A DNA stretch of 64,000 nt from Aristolochia californica. Taxonomy: Eukaryota; Streptophyta; Magnoliopsida; Piperales; Aristolochiaceae. Below, piece by piece: positions 51,538-63,665 of this stretch; the stretch's first letter is position 1, and every line of letters begins with the position of its first letter. The translations under genes and the position numbers were made by a program. Below the pieces are notes generated by a model, which had not been told where the DNA came from, did not search any database, and saw nothing but the letters and a program-made list of their open reading frames with translations. Where the stretch lies: NCBI GenBank assembly GCA_029961685.1, contig JARWKL010000005.1, forward strand, positions 19,124,164 to 19,188,163. Reading direction: 5' to 3'.

Positions 51538-54500
51538 CTCAGTTAAAAATCCCCCGCACCCCCTTTTTCTCGAAAATTGAAAAACCTAATATATAAAAAC
51601 AAAAAAGCGTTTACAATCCCTAAAAATTACAGACACAATTTTGAATTATAACTCTCTACTTTTGTGCATTGTGCATTTCCATATTGGATGTATACTTTTT
51701 TCTTAAATCAAAACTTTGATTTTTCACTCTCCCTTCATCTTGTAAACAAAAAAGGAAAATATATCACAACAAAATGAAAATTTTAGAGTTTATGTATGGA
51801 AAAAAATTAAAACAACAACAAATGTAATTAAAGAAAATTTATTCTCACTCCACAAATAAACTCAAAAGTTTAGTTATCCAAGTTTTGGAAATTCTACTTG
51901 TTCAACCCATTGTGCTTGGAATTTATAAACAAGAGATTTCTTATACACATAGTTGCAAATTACCTATCTATCCAAACCTCTTAAAGAGAATAAAAAACGC
52001 TCATTAAATTCTCAAGTGAACGTGCGGTGGGATATTTACCTGAGTCAAACAAGCCATTATTTTGCCCATTTACAAAAACCTGACCTAACAATCATAGATG
52101 ATTGCAAAGTTATTTATTTGGAACAACGGGCGATATTTTTGTAAGAAATGACATATGGATTGGGAGTCAACACTAAGTTAAAAATCCTGTGCCTCCCCCT
52201 TTTCCCGACGATTGTAAAACCTAATATATTAAAACTAAAGAGACTTTACAATCCCTAAAAATTACATACACCCCTTGGAATTATCTCTCTCTACTTTTTT
52301 GCACTGTGCATTTCCATTTTAGATGTATTCTTTTTTCTTAAATAAAAAATTTGAGTTTTCGCTTTCCCTTCATCCTGTAAACAAAAAAGGCAAATAGATC
52401 ACAACAAAATGAAAATTTTAGAGTTTCTGTATGGAAAAAATTTAAAACAACAACAAATCTAAGTAAAGAAAATTTATTCACACACCACAAATGAACTCAA
52501 AAGTTTTGTTATCCAAGTTTTGGAAATTCCACTAGTTCAACCCATTACGCTCGGAATTTTATAAGAAAGAGATTTCTTCTATACATGTTTTAATAATGGA
52601 TATGCATGCTTGAAACATGTTAAAGATGAAAATGACCTATGGATCCAAACCTTTTAAAGATAATAAAAAATGCTCTTTAAATTCTCAAATGAGAGGTGAG
52701 ATATTTACCTGAGTCAAACAAGCCATTATTTTGCCCATTTAGAAAAAACTGACCAAACAATCATAGATGATTGTAAAGTGATTTGTCATGCATAACAGGC
52801 TATATTTTTTGCACTCAGTTAAAAATCCCCAGCCTCCCCCTTTTTCCCGACGATTGGAAAACCTAATATTTAAAAACTAAAAAGAGTTTAAAACCCCTAA
52901 AAATTATAGACATTCTTTAGAATTATCTATCTCTACATTTGTGCATTGTGCATTTCCATTTTAGATGTGTACTTTTTTCTTAAATAAAAACTTTGAATTT
53001 TTGCTCTCTCTTCATACCGTAACCTAAAAAGGCAAATAGATCACAACAAAATGAAAATTTTAGAGTCTATGTTTGGAAAGATTTTAAAACGACAAAAAAT
53101 GATAGTAAAGAAAATTTATTCACACTCCACAAATGAACACAAAAGCTTTGTAATCCAAGTTTGGCAAATTCCACTAGTTCAACCCATTACGCTTGGAATT
53201 TTATAAGCAAGAGATTTCTCCTACACATGTTTTAAAAATGGATATGCATGCTTGAAAAAGTTTAAAGATTCAAATGACCTATGGATCCAAACCTTTTAAA
53301 GAGAATAACAAACGCTCGTTAAATTCACAAGTGGACGTGCGGTGTGATATTTACCCAAGTCAAACAAGCCATTATTTTGCCCATTTACAAAAAGCTGACC
53401 TAACAATCTTAGATGAATGTAAATTAAATTATCATGCGTAATGGGCAATATTTTTGAAAGAAATTACTAATGGATTGGGAGCCAACACTCAGTTAAAAAT
53501 CCTTCGCCTCCCCCTTTTCCCGACGATTGCAAAACCTAATATATAAAAACTAAAAGGAGTTTACAATCCCTAAAAATTACTGACACTCTTTGAAATTATC
53601 TCTCTCTGCAGTTGTGTGTTGCTCATTTCCATTTTAGATGTATACTTTTTTCTTAAATCAAAATTTTGAGTTTTCGCTCTCCCTGTATCCTGTAAACTAA
53701 AAAGGCAAATAGATCACAACAAAATGAAAATTTTAGGGTTTATGTATGGAAAAATTTAAAACAAAAAAAAATATAAGTAAATAAAAATAATTCACACACC
53801 ACAAATGAACACAAAAGTTTTGTTATCCAAGTTTGGTAAATTCCACAAGTTCAACCCATTACGTATGGAATTTTATAAGTAAGAGATTTCTTCTACACAT
53901 GTTTTAAAAATGGATATGCCTGCTTGAAACATGTTAAAGATGCATATGACTGATGGATACAAACCTTTTAAAGAGAATAAAAAACGCTCATTAAATTCTC
54001 AAGTGAACGTGTAGTAAGATATTTACCCAAGTCAAACAAGCCATTATTTTGCCCATTTACAAAAAGCTTACCTAACAATCATAGATAATTTTAAAGTGAT
54101 TTATCATATGTAATTGGCTATATTTTGTAAGACATGACTTATGGATTGGGAATCAACACTCAGTTAAAAATCCCCCGCCTCCCTCTTTTTCCGATGATTG
54201 CAAAAATTAATATATAAAAACTAAAACGAGTTTAAAATCCATAAAAATTATATACACTCTTTGGAATTATCTCTCTCTGCATTTGTGTATTGCGCATTTT
54301 CATTTCAGATGTGTATTTTTTTCTTAAATTAAAAATTTGAGTTTTTACTCTCTCTTCAACCCGTAAAGAAAAATGTCAAAAAGATCACAACAAAAGAAAA
54401 AGTTTAGAGTTTATGTATAGAAAAAATTTAAAACATCAAAAAATTTAAGTGAAGAAAATTTATTCACATACCACAAACGAACACAAAGGTTTTGTTATCC

Positions 54501-54809
54501 AAGTTTTGGAAATTGCACTACTTCAACCCATTATGCTTGGAATTTGATAAGAAAGTAATTTCGTCTACAAATGTTTTAAAAATGGATATGCATGGTAGAA
54601 ACATGATAAAAATTCAAATGACCTATGGATAAAAACCTTTTAAAGAGAATAACAAACGCACATAAAATTCTCAAGTGAACATGTGGTGGGATATTTACCT
54701 GAGTCAAAAAAGCCATTATTTTGCCAATTTACAAAAAGCTTACCTAACAATCATAGTTGATTGTAAAGTGATTTATGTAAGACATGAGTTATGGATTGGA
54801 AGTCAACAC
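51538..54809 (-). repeat. Cluster of B1 monomers with small deletions
   Basis: Three of five successive intervals are short. The 635 bp interval (51538-52173) lost about 37 bp at ~51,955 (CACATAGTTGCAAATTACC), removing the GGATATGCATGCTTG part. The 641 bp interval (52173-52814) lost about 32 bp at ~52,810, removing GACTTATGGATTGGGAGTC next to the landmark. The 650 bp interval (54159-54809) lost about 22 bp at ~54,775 (GATTTATGTAAGACATGAG). Each lesion is unique, so these are independent decay events that have not spread. Confidence 0.8.
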
Positions 54810-55659
54810 TCAGTTAAAAATCCCCCGCCTCCCTCTTTTCCAGACGATTGCAAACCCTAATATAGAAAAACTAAAATGAGTTTACAATCCATAAAAATTA
54901 CAAACACTCTTTGGAATTATCTCTCTCTACATTTGGGCATTATGCATTTCCATTTTAGATGTATACTTTTTTCTTAAATCAAAACTTTGAGTTTTCTCTT
55001 TCCCTTCAACCCGTAAAGAAAAAGGCAAATAGATCACAACAAAAGGAAAATTTTAGCTTTTATGTATGGAAAAAAATTAAAACAACAAAAAATGTAAGTA
55101 AAGAAAATTTAGTCACACACTACAAATGAACACAAAAGTTTTCTCATCCAAGTTTTGGAAATTCCACTCGTTCAACCCATTATGCTTGGAATTTTTTAAG
55201 AAAGTGATTTCTTCTTCACATATTTTAAAAATGGATATGCATGCTAGAAACATGTTCAAGATGAAAATGACCTAGGGATGCTAACCTTTTCAAGAGAATA
55301 ACAAACGCTATTCAAATTCTCAAGTGAATGTGCGGTGGGATATTTACTTGAGTCAAACAAGCCATTATTTTGCCCATTTACATAAAGCTCGACTAACAAT
55401 CATTACAAATGGATATCTATGCTTGAAACATGTTAAAGATGTGAATGACCAATGGATCCAAACCTTTTAAAGAGAACACCAAACGCTCATTAAATTATCA
55501 AGTGAATGTGCAGTGGGATATTTACCTTAGTTAAACAAGCCCTTATTTTTTCCATTTACAAAAAGCTGACCTAGAAATCATCAATGATTGTAAAGTGATT
55601 TATCATGCGTAATGGGCTATATTTTTTAGATAAATGACTTATGGATTGGGAATTAACAC
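54809..55659 (-). repeat. Rearranged 850 bp interval at the B1/B2 boundary
   Basis: At about 55,404 the sequence AACAATCAT jumps back to ACAAATGGATATCTATGC, a point already passed about 170-180 bp earlier in the same monomer. About 180 bp of monomer is therefore present twice, in two versions: the first copy is B1-like, the second matches 56,736 onward (GATATCTATGCTTGAAAC, GAGAACACCAAACGC). All monomers to the left have the B1 state CATTACGC and all to the right have CTAATAGC or close variants, so the rearrangement is also a sub-family boundary. Confidence 0.85.
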
Positions 55660-57900
55660 TCAGTTAAAAATCCCCCTGCCTCCCCCTTTTCCCGACGATT
55701 GCTAATCCTAATATATAAAAACTAAAAATAGTATGAAATCCCTAAAAATTACATACTCTCTTTGGAATTATCTCTCACTAAATTTGTGCATTATGCATTT
55801 CCATTTTTTATGTATATTTTTTTCTTAAATCAAAACTTTGAGTTTTCTCTCTCTTATCATCCCATAAACAAAAAGGCAAATAAATCACAACAAAAATGAA
55901 AATTTTAGAAGTTACGGATGGACAAAATTTGAAACAACAACAAATGTAAGTAAAGAAAATTTATTCACACACCTGAAATGGTCACAAAAGTTTGGGAAAT
56001 TCCTCTAGTTCAACCTTAATAGCTTAGAATTTTAAAAGAAAGAGATTTCTTCTATACATGTTTTAAAAATTGATATCTATGCTTGAAACACGTTAAAGAT
56101 GCAAATGACTAATGGATCCAAACCTTTTCAAGAGAACACCAAACGCTCATTAAATTCTAAAATGAATGTGCGGTGGCATATTTACCTGATTCAAACAAAC
56201 CATTATTTTTCCCATTTACAAAAAGCTGACCTAGCAATCATCAATGATTGTAAAGTGATTTACCATGCATAACGGGCTATATTTTTGAAAGAAATGACTT
56301 ATGGATTGGGAATCAACACTCAGTTAAAAATCCCCCTGTCTCCCCCTTTTCCCAATGATTGCTAAACCTAATATATAAAAACTAAAAAGAGTATAAAATC
56401 CCTAAAAATTACATACTCTCTTTGGAATTATCTCTCTCTACATTTGTGCATTGTGCATTTTCATTTTAGATGTATACTTTTTTCATAAATCAAAACTTTG
56501 AGTTTTCGTTCTCCCTTCTTCCCGTAAAAAAATAACAAATAAATCACAAAAAAATAAAAATTTTAGAGTTTATGTAAGGAAAAATATTAAAACAACAACA
56601 AATGTAAGTAAATAAAATTTATTCACTCACCAGAAATGGTCACAAAAGTTTTGTTATCCAAGTTTGGGAAATTCCTCTACTTCAACCTTAATAGCTTAGA
56701 AGTTTATAAGAAAGAGATTTCTTCTATACATGTTTTACAAATGGATATCTATGCTTGAAACATATTAAAGATGCGAATGACCAATGGATCCAAACCTTTT
56801 AAACAGAACACCAAACGCTCATTAAATTATCAAGTGAATGTGCGGTTGGATATTTACCTGAATTAAACAAGCCATTATTTTTTCCATTTACAAAAAGCTA
56901 ACCTAGCAATCATCAATGATTCAAAAGTGATTTATCATGCGTAACGGGCTATATTTCTTAAAGAAATGACTTATGGATTGGGAATCAACACTCAGTTAAA
57001 AATCCCCCTGCCTCCCCCTTTTCCCGACGATTGCTAATCCTAATATATAAAAACTAAAAATAGTATAAAATTCCTAAAATTTACATACTTTTTTAGGAAT
57101 TATCTCTCACTAAATTTGTGCATTATGCATTTCCATTTTTTATGCATATATGTTTCTTAAATAAAAACTTTGAGTTTTCGCTCTCTTATCATCCCGTAAA
57201 CAAAAAGGCAAATAAATCACAACAAAAATGAAAATTTTAGAAGTTACGGATGGACAAAATTTGAAACAACAACAAATGTAAGTAAAGAAAATTTATTCAC
57301 ACACCTGAAATAGTCACAAAAGTTTGGGAAATTCCTCTAGTTCAACCTTAATAGCTTAGAATTTTATAAGAAAGAGATTTCTTCTATACATGTTTTACGA
57401 ATTGATATCTATGCTTGAAACATGTTAAAGATGCAAATGATCAATGGATCCAAACCTTTTAAAGAGAACACCAAACGCTCATTAAATTCTAAAATGAATG
57501 TGCAATGGGATATTTACCTGAGTCAAACAAGCCATTATTTTTCCCATTTACAAAAAGCTAACCTAGCAATCATCAATGACTGTAAAGTGATTTATCATGC
57601 ATAGCGGGCTATATTTTTGAAAGAAATGACTTATGGATTGGGAATCAACACTTAGTTAAAAATGCCCCTGTCTCCCCCTTGTCCCAATGATTGCTAAACC
57701 TAATATATAAAAACTAAAAAGAGTATAAAATACCTAAAAATTACATACTCTCTTAGGAATTATCTCTCAGTATATTTGTGCATTAAGCATTTCCATTTTA
57801 GATGTATACTTTTTTCTTAAATCAGAACTTTGAGTTTTCTCTCTCTTAACATCCCGTAAACATAAAGGCAAATAAATCACAAAAAATGAAAATTTTAGAA
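55404..57900 (-). repeat. Higher-order repeat in B2: dimer of ~1,332 bp, ~1.9 copies
   Basis: The landmark pairs 55659/56991 and 56319/57651 are both 1,332 bp apart. The first pair shares GATTGCTAATCCTAATAT and the second pair shares CCCAATGATTGCTAAACC. ATCTATGCTTGAAAC, GAACACCAAACGC, TTAGAAGTTACGGATGG and GACAAAATTTGAAAC also recur in matching places. The first copy begins exactly at the rearranged junction at ~55,404. Similarity weakens after about 57,900. Confidence 0.8.
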
Positions 57901-59438
57901 GTTATGGATGGACAAAATTTGAAACAACAACAAATGTAAGTAAATAAAATTTATTCAAAACCACAAATGAACACAAAAGTTTTGTTTTCCAAGTTTGGGA
58001 AACTCCACTAGTTCAACTCAAATAGCTTGGAATTTTATAAGAAATAGATTTCTTCTACACATGTTTTAAAAAAGGATATGCATGCTTGAAACATGTTAAA
58101 GATGCAAATGACCTATGGATCCAAACCTTTAAAAGAGAATAAGAAACGCTCATTAAATTCTCAAGTGAACGTTCTGCGGGATATTTACCCAAGTCAAACT
58201 AGCCATGATTTCACCCATTAACAAAAAGTTGACCTAGCAATCATAGGTGATTGTATACTGATTTATCATGTGTAACGGGCTATATTTTTGTTAGAAATGA
58301 CTTATGGATTGGAATTCAACACTAAGTTAAAAAATCCCCCGACCTCCCCCTTTTCCCGACGATTGCAAAACCAAACATATTAAAACTAAAGAGTTTACAA
58401 TCCGTAAAAATTACAGACACTTTTTGGAATTAACTCTCTCTACATTTGTGCGTTGTGCATTTCCATTCTAGATGTACACATTTTTCTTAAATAAAAACTT
58501 TGAGCTTTCGCTCTCCCTTCATCCCGTAAACAAAAAAAGCAAATAGATCACAATAAAATGAAAATTTTTGAGTTTATGTATGGAATTTTTTTTTTAAATA
58601 ACAACTAATGTTAGTAAAGAAAATTTATCCACACACCACAAATGAACACAAAAGTTTTGTTATCCAAGTTTAGAAAATTCCACTAGTTCAACCCTAATAG
58701 CTTGGAATTTTATAAGAAAGAGATTTCTTCTATACATGTTTTAAAAATGGATAATGTGTTTGAAACATGTTAAAGATTCAAATGACCTATGGATCCAAAC
58801 TTTTTATAGAGAATAACAAGCGCTCATTAAATTCTCAAGTGAACGTGCGGTGGGAAATTTACCCGAGTCAAACAAGCCATTATTTCGCCCATTAACAAAA
58901 AGCTGACCAAACAATCATAGATGATTGTAAAGTGATTTATTATGCGTAACAAGCTATATTTTTGTAAGAAATGACTTGTGGATTGGGTGTCAACACTTAG
59001 TTAAAAATCCCCCGCCTCCCCCTTTTCCCGACGATTGCAAAACCTAATATATAAAAGCTAAAAATAGTTTACAATCCCTAAAAATTACAGACACTCTTTG
59101 GAAGTATGTCTCTCTACATTTTTGCATTGTGCATTTACATTTTAGATGTATACTGTTTTCTTAAATCAAAACTTTGAGTTTCGCTCTCCCTTCATCCCGT
59201 AAAAAAAAAAGTAAAAAGATCACAACAAAATAAAAATTTATGAGTTTATGTATTGGAAAAAATTTAAAACAATGACAAATGTATGTAAAGAAAATTTATT
59301 CACATACCACAAAAGAACACAAAAGTTTTGTTATCCAAGTTTGGGAAATTCCACTAGTTCAACCCTAATAGCTTGGAATTTTATATGAAAGAGATTTCTC
59401 CTACACATGTTTTAAAAATAGAGATGCATGCTTGAAAC

Positions 59439-59621
59439 ATGTTAATGATACCAATGACCTATGGATCCAAACCTTTTAAAGAATATATGAAACACTCATT
59501 AAATTCTCAAGTGAACGTGCGGTGGGATATTTACCCGAGTCAAACAAGCCATTATTTTGCCCACTTACAAAAATCTGACCTAACAATCATAGATGATTGT
59601 AAAGTGATTTATCATGTGTAA
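59439..59621 (+). other. Recurrent 60-codon open frame in family B (representative)
   Basis: This is the family B equivalent of the frame in the A block, in the same place in the monomer and the same length, with MTYGSK where A has ITYGSK. Open copies in the inverted array include 41933-42115, 57422-57604 and longer versions at 51183-51491 and 51953-52144. Most B monomers have stops or frameshifts. It keeps the segment SQTSHYFAHLQK almost unchanged from family A. No known domain was recognised and no expression signal is visible. Confidence 0.22.
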
Positions 59622-61002
59622 CTAACTGGCTATATTTTTGTAAGAAATGACTTATGGATTGGGAGTCAACACTCAATTAAAAATCTGCCTGCCTCCCCCT
59701 TTTCTTGACAACTACAAAACCTTATATATAAAAACTAAAAAGAGTTTACGATCCCTAAAAATTACAGACACTATTCGGAATTATCTTTGTCTACATTTGT
59801 GCATTGTGCATTTCCATTTTAGATGTAAAAAAGATTGAGTTTTTGCTCTCCCTTCATCCCGTAAACAAAAAAGGTAAATAGATCACAACAAAATGAAAAT
59901 TTAAGAGTTTATGTATGGAAAAATTTTAAAACAACGACAAATGTAAGTAAAGAAAATTTATTCACATACCACAAATGAACACAAAAGTTTTGTTATCCAA
60001 GTTTTGGAAATTCCACTAGTTCAACCCTAATAGCTTGGAAGTTTATAAGAAAGAGATTTCTTCTACACATGTTTTAAAAATGGAGATGCATGTTTGAAAC
60101 ATGTTAAAGATTCCAATGACCTATAGATCCAAACCTTTTAAAGAGAATAAGAAATGATCATTAAATTCTCAAGTGAACGTGCGGTGGGATATTTACCCGA
60201 GTCAAACAAGCCATTAATTTTCCCATTTACAAAAAGATGACCTAACAATCATTGATGATTATAAAGTGATTTATAATGCGTAACAGGCTATATTTTTGTA
60301 TGAAATGACTTTTGGATTGGGAGACCACACTCAGTTAAAAATCCCCCTTCCTCCACTCTTTCCCGACGACTGCAAATCCTAATACATAAAAACTAAAAAG
60401 AGTTGAGAATCCCTAAAAATTACATATACTCTTTTGAATTATCTCTCTCTACATTTTTGCATTGTGCATTTCGTTTTTTATGTATACTTATTTCTTAAAA
60501 CAAAACTTTGAGTTTTCGCTCTCCCTTCATCCCCTAAACAAAAAAGGCAAAAAGATCACAACCAAATGAAAATTTTAGAAATTATGTAAGGAAAAAATTT
60601 AAAACAACAACAAACGTAAGTAAAGAAAATTTATTCACACCACAAATGAACACGAAAGTTTTGTTATCCAAGTATGGGAAATTCCTATAGTTCAACCCTA
60701 AGAGATTGGAATTTTATAAGAAAGAGATTTCTTCTTCACTTGTTTTAAAAATGGATATGCATGCTTGAAACATGTTAAAGAAGCAAATGACCTAAGGATC
60801 CAAACCTTTTAAAGAGAATAAGAAGCGCTCATTAAATTCTCTTGTAAACGTGCTATCGAATATTTACCCGAGTCAAACAAGCCACGATTTCACCCTAATT
60901 AACAAAAAGCTGACCTCACAATCATAGATGATTGTAAAGTGATTTATCATGTATAACGGGCTATATTTTTGTAAGAAATTACTTATCGATTGGGAGTTAA
61001 CG

Positions 61003-61902
61003 CTCAGTTAAAAATCCGCCTGCCTCCCCCTTTTTCAAACGATTGCAAAACCTAATATAAAAAAAACTAAAAAGAGTTTACAATCCCTAAAAATTACATA
61101 CACTTTTTGGAATTATCTTTCTCTATATTTGTGCTATGTGCATTTCCATTTTAGATATATACTTTTTTCTTCAATCAAAACTTTGCCCATTAACAAAAAG
61201 CTGACCAAACAATCATAAATGATTGTAAAATGATTTATCAAGCATAATGGGCTATACTTTTAAAACAAATGACATAGGGATTGGGGGTCAAAACTCAGTT
61301 AAAAATCCCATGCCTGCCCCTTTTCCCGATGATTGCAAAACCTAATATATAAAAACAAAAAAAAAGTTTACAATCCCTAAAAATTATAGACACTCTTTGG
61401 AATTATCTCTCTCTACATTTGTGCGTTGTTCATTTCCATTTTAGATGTATACTTTTTTCATAAATCAAAACTTTGAGTTTTCGGTCTGCCTTCATCCCGT
61501 AAACAAAAAAGTCAAACAGTTCACAACAAAATGAAAATTTCAGATTATATGTATGGAAAAAAATTTAAAACAACAACAAACGTATGTAAAGAAAATTTAT
61601 TCTCACACCACAAAAGAACACAAAAGTTTTGTTATCCAAGTTTGGGAAATTCCACTAGTTTAAAGATGAAAATATATTAAATATGAAAATGACCTATGGA
61701 TCCAAACATTCTAAAGAGAATAACAAACGCACATTAAATTCTCAAGTGAACGTACGGTGGATATTTACCCTAGTCAAACAAGCTATTATTTTTCCCACTT
61801 ACAAAAAGCTGACCTAGCATTCATAAATCATTATAAAGTGATTTATCATGCGTAACGGGCTATATTTTTGTAGGAAATGACTTATGGAATGGGACTCAAC
61901 AC
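61003..61902 (-). repeat. Two consecutive truncated B2 monomers (291 and 608 bp)
   Basis: The first interval (61003-61294) lost about 380 bp. AATCAAAACTTTG joins CCCATTAACAAAAAGCTG at ~61,184, where both partners normally carry CTTTG or TTTTGCCC. The second (61294-61902) lost about 65 bp at ~61,660, where CCACTAGTTTAAAGATG replaces the usual stretch from ACTAGT to GCATGCTTG. Adjacent copies are both broken, unlike the surrounding full-length monomers. Confidence 0.87.
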
Positions 61903-63599
61903 TCAATTAAAAATCCCCCTGCCTCCCACTTTTCCCAACAATTGCAAAACCTAGTATATGAAAACTAAAAAGAGTTTACAATCCCTAAAAATTGCAGACA
62001 CTCTTTGGAATTATCTCTCTCTACATTTTTTCATTGTGCATTTCCATTTTAGATGTAGACTTTTTTTCTTAAATAAAAACTTTGAGTTTTCGTTCTCCCT
62101 TCATTCCGTAAACAAAAAAGGCAAATAGATCACAATAAAATGAAAATTTTAGAGTTTAAGTATGAAAAAAATTTTAAACAATGACAAATGTAAGTAAAGA
62201 AAATTTATTCACAAACCACAAATGATCACAAAAGTTTTGTTATCTAGGTTTGGGAAATTCCACTAGTTCAACCCTCATAGCTTGGAATTTTATAAGAAAG
62301 AGATTTCTTCTACACTTGTTTTAAAAATGGATATACATGCTTGAAACATGTTAAAGATGCAAATGACCTATGGATCCAAATTTTTTAAAGAGAATAACAG
62401 ATGCTCATTAAATTCTCAGGTGAACGTACGGTGGGATATTTACCCAAGTCAAACAAGCCATTATTTTACCCATTAACAAAAAGCTGCTCAAACAATCATT
62501 GATGAATTTAAAGTGATTTATTATGCGTAATGGGCTATATTTTTGTAGGAAATGACTCGTGGATTGGGATTCAACACTCAATTAAAAATTCTCTTCTTCC
62601 CCCTTTTCCCGACGATTGCAAAACATAATATATAAAAACTAAAAATAGTTTACAATCCCTCAAAATTACAGACACTCTTTGGAATTACCTCTCTCTACAT
62701 TTGTGCATTGTGAATTTCCATTTTAGATTTAATCATTTTTGATAAATCAAAATTTTTATTTTTCACACTCCCTTCATCCTGTAAACAAAAATGGCAAATA
62801 GATTACAACAAAATTAAAATTTTAGAGGCTATGTATGGAAAAAAAATTTTAAAAAAAAATGTAAGTAAATAAAATTTACTCACATACCACAAATGAACAT
62901 AAAAGTTTTGTTATCCATGTTTGGGAAATTCCATTAGTTCAACCCTAATTGCTTGGAATTTTATAAGAAAGAGATTTCTTCTACACATGTTTTAAAAATG
63001 GACATGCAAGCTTGAAACATTATAAAGATGAAAATGACCTATGGATCCAAACCTTTTAAAGAGAATAACAAACACTCATTAAATTCTCAAGTGAACGTGC
63101 GGTGGGATATTTGCACGAGTCAAACAAGCCTTTATGTTGCCCATTTACAAAAAGTTGACCTAACAATCATAGGTGATTGTAAAGTGATTTATCATGCGTA
63201 ACGGGCTATATTTTTGTAAGAAATGACTTATGGATTGGGAGTCAACACTCAGTTAAAAATCCCCCTGCCTCCCCCTTTTCTTGATGATTGCAAAACCTTA
63301 TATATAAAAACTAAAAAGAGTTTACTAACCTTAAAAATTACAGACACTCTTCTAAATTTCTCTCTCTATATTTTTGCATTGTGCATTTCCAGTTTAGATG
63401 TATACTTTTTTATTAAATAAAAACTTTGAGTATTCACTCTCCCTTCATCTTGTAAACAAAAAAGGCAAATAGCTCACAACAAAATTAAAATTTTAGAGTT
63501 TAATATGGAAAAAATAAAAAACAACAACAAATGTAAGTAAAGAAAATTTATTCACACACTACAAATGAACACAAAATTTTTGTTATCCAAGTTTGAAAA

Positions 63600-63665
63600 A
63601 TTCTACTAGTTCAATCCTAATAGCATGTGTAGAAGAAATCTCTTTCTTTTGAAATGATCGGGAAA
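63600..63665. other. Second orientation switch with a micro-inverted fragment and deletion
   Basis: Inverted B2 runs to TTCAATCCTAATAG (ending 63,624). The next 27 bp (CATGTGTAGAAGAAATCTC and on to 63,651) are in forward orientation, the exact complement of what the inverted monomer should contain nearby. Then, at about 63,652-63,660, the sequence jumps to GATCGGGAAAAGGGG, the forward G-rich patch, skipping about 360 bp of forward monomer. Two breaks within ~35 bp suggest template switching or an end-joining event rather than one clean crossover. Confidence 0.85.

Larger units (their letters stand above)
41501..55403 (-). repeat. Family B1 satellite block, inverted
   Basis: Landmarks (complement) are at 42182, 42845, 43524, 44194, 44857, 45530, 46203, 46869, 47541, 48202, 48864, 49538, 50210, 50875, 51538, 52173, 52814, 53488, 54159 and 54809. 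B states are evident in inverse: CTATATTTTTGTAAGA, GCCCATTTAC, CAAACAAGCCATTA, GCAAATGACCTATGG, GATCACAACAAAATG. B1 differs from every other sub-family by CAACCCATTACGCTTGG (with variants) where B2 has CAACCCTAATAGCTTGG. Neighbouring monomers are rather divergent and I see no clear HOR, which suggests an older or less homogenised array than block A. Confidence 0.87.
55404..63624 (-). repeat. Family B2 satellite block, inverted
   Basis: Landmarks (complement) are at 55659, 56319, 56991, 57651, 58322, 58996, 59672, 60330, 61003, 61294, 61902, 62577 and 63248. Monomers share the family B states with B1 but have CAACCCTAATAGCTTGG (or CAACCTTAATAGC), which is also the form in A (reverse of CCAAGCTGTTAGGGTTG) and B'. 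B2 is therefore closer to the presumed ancestral state at this site, and B1 is derived. The 59672-60330 interval is short through loss of about 20 bp at ~59,828 (GATGTAAAAAAGATTGAG). Confidence 0.85.
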
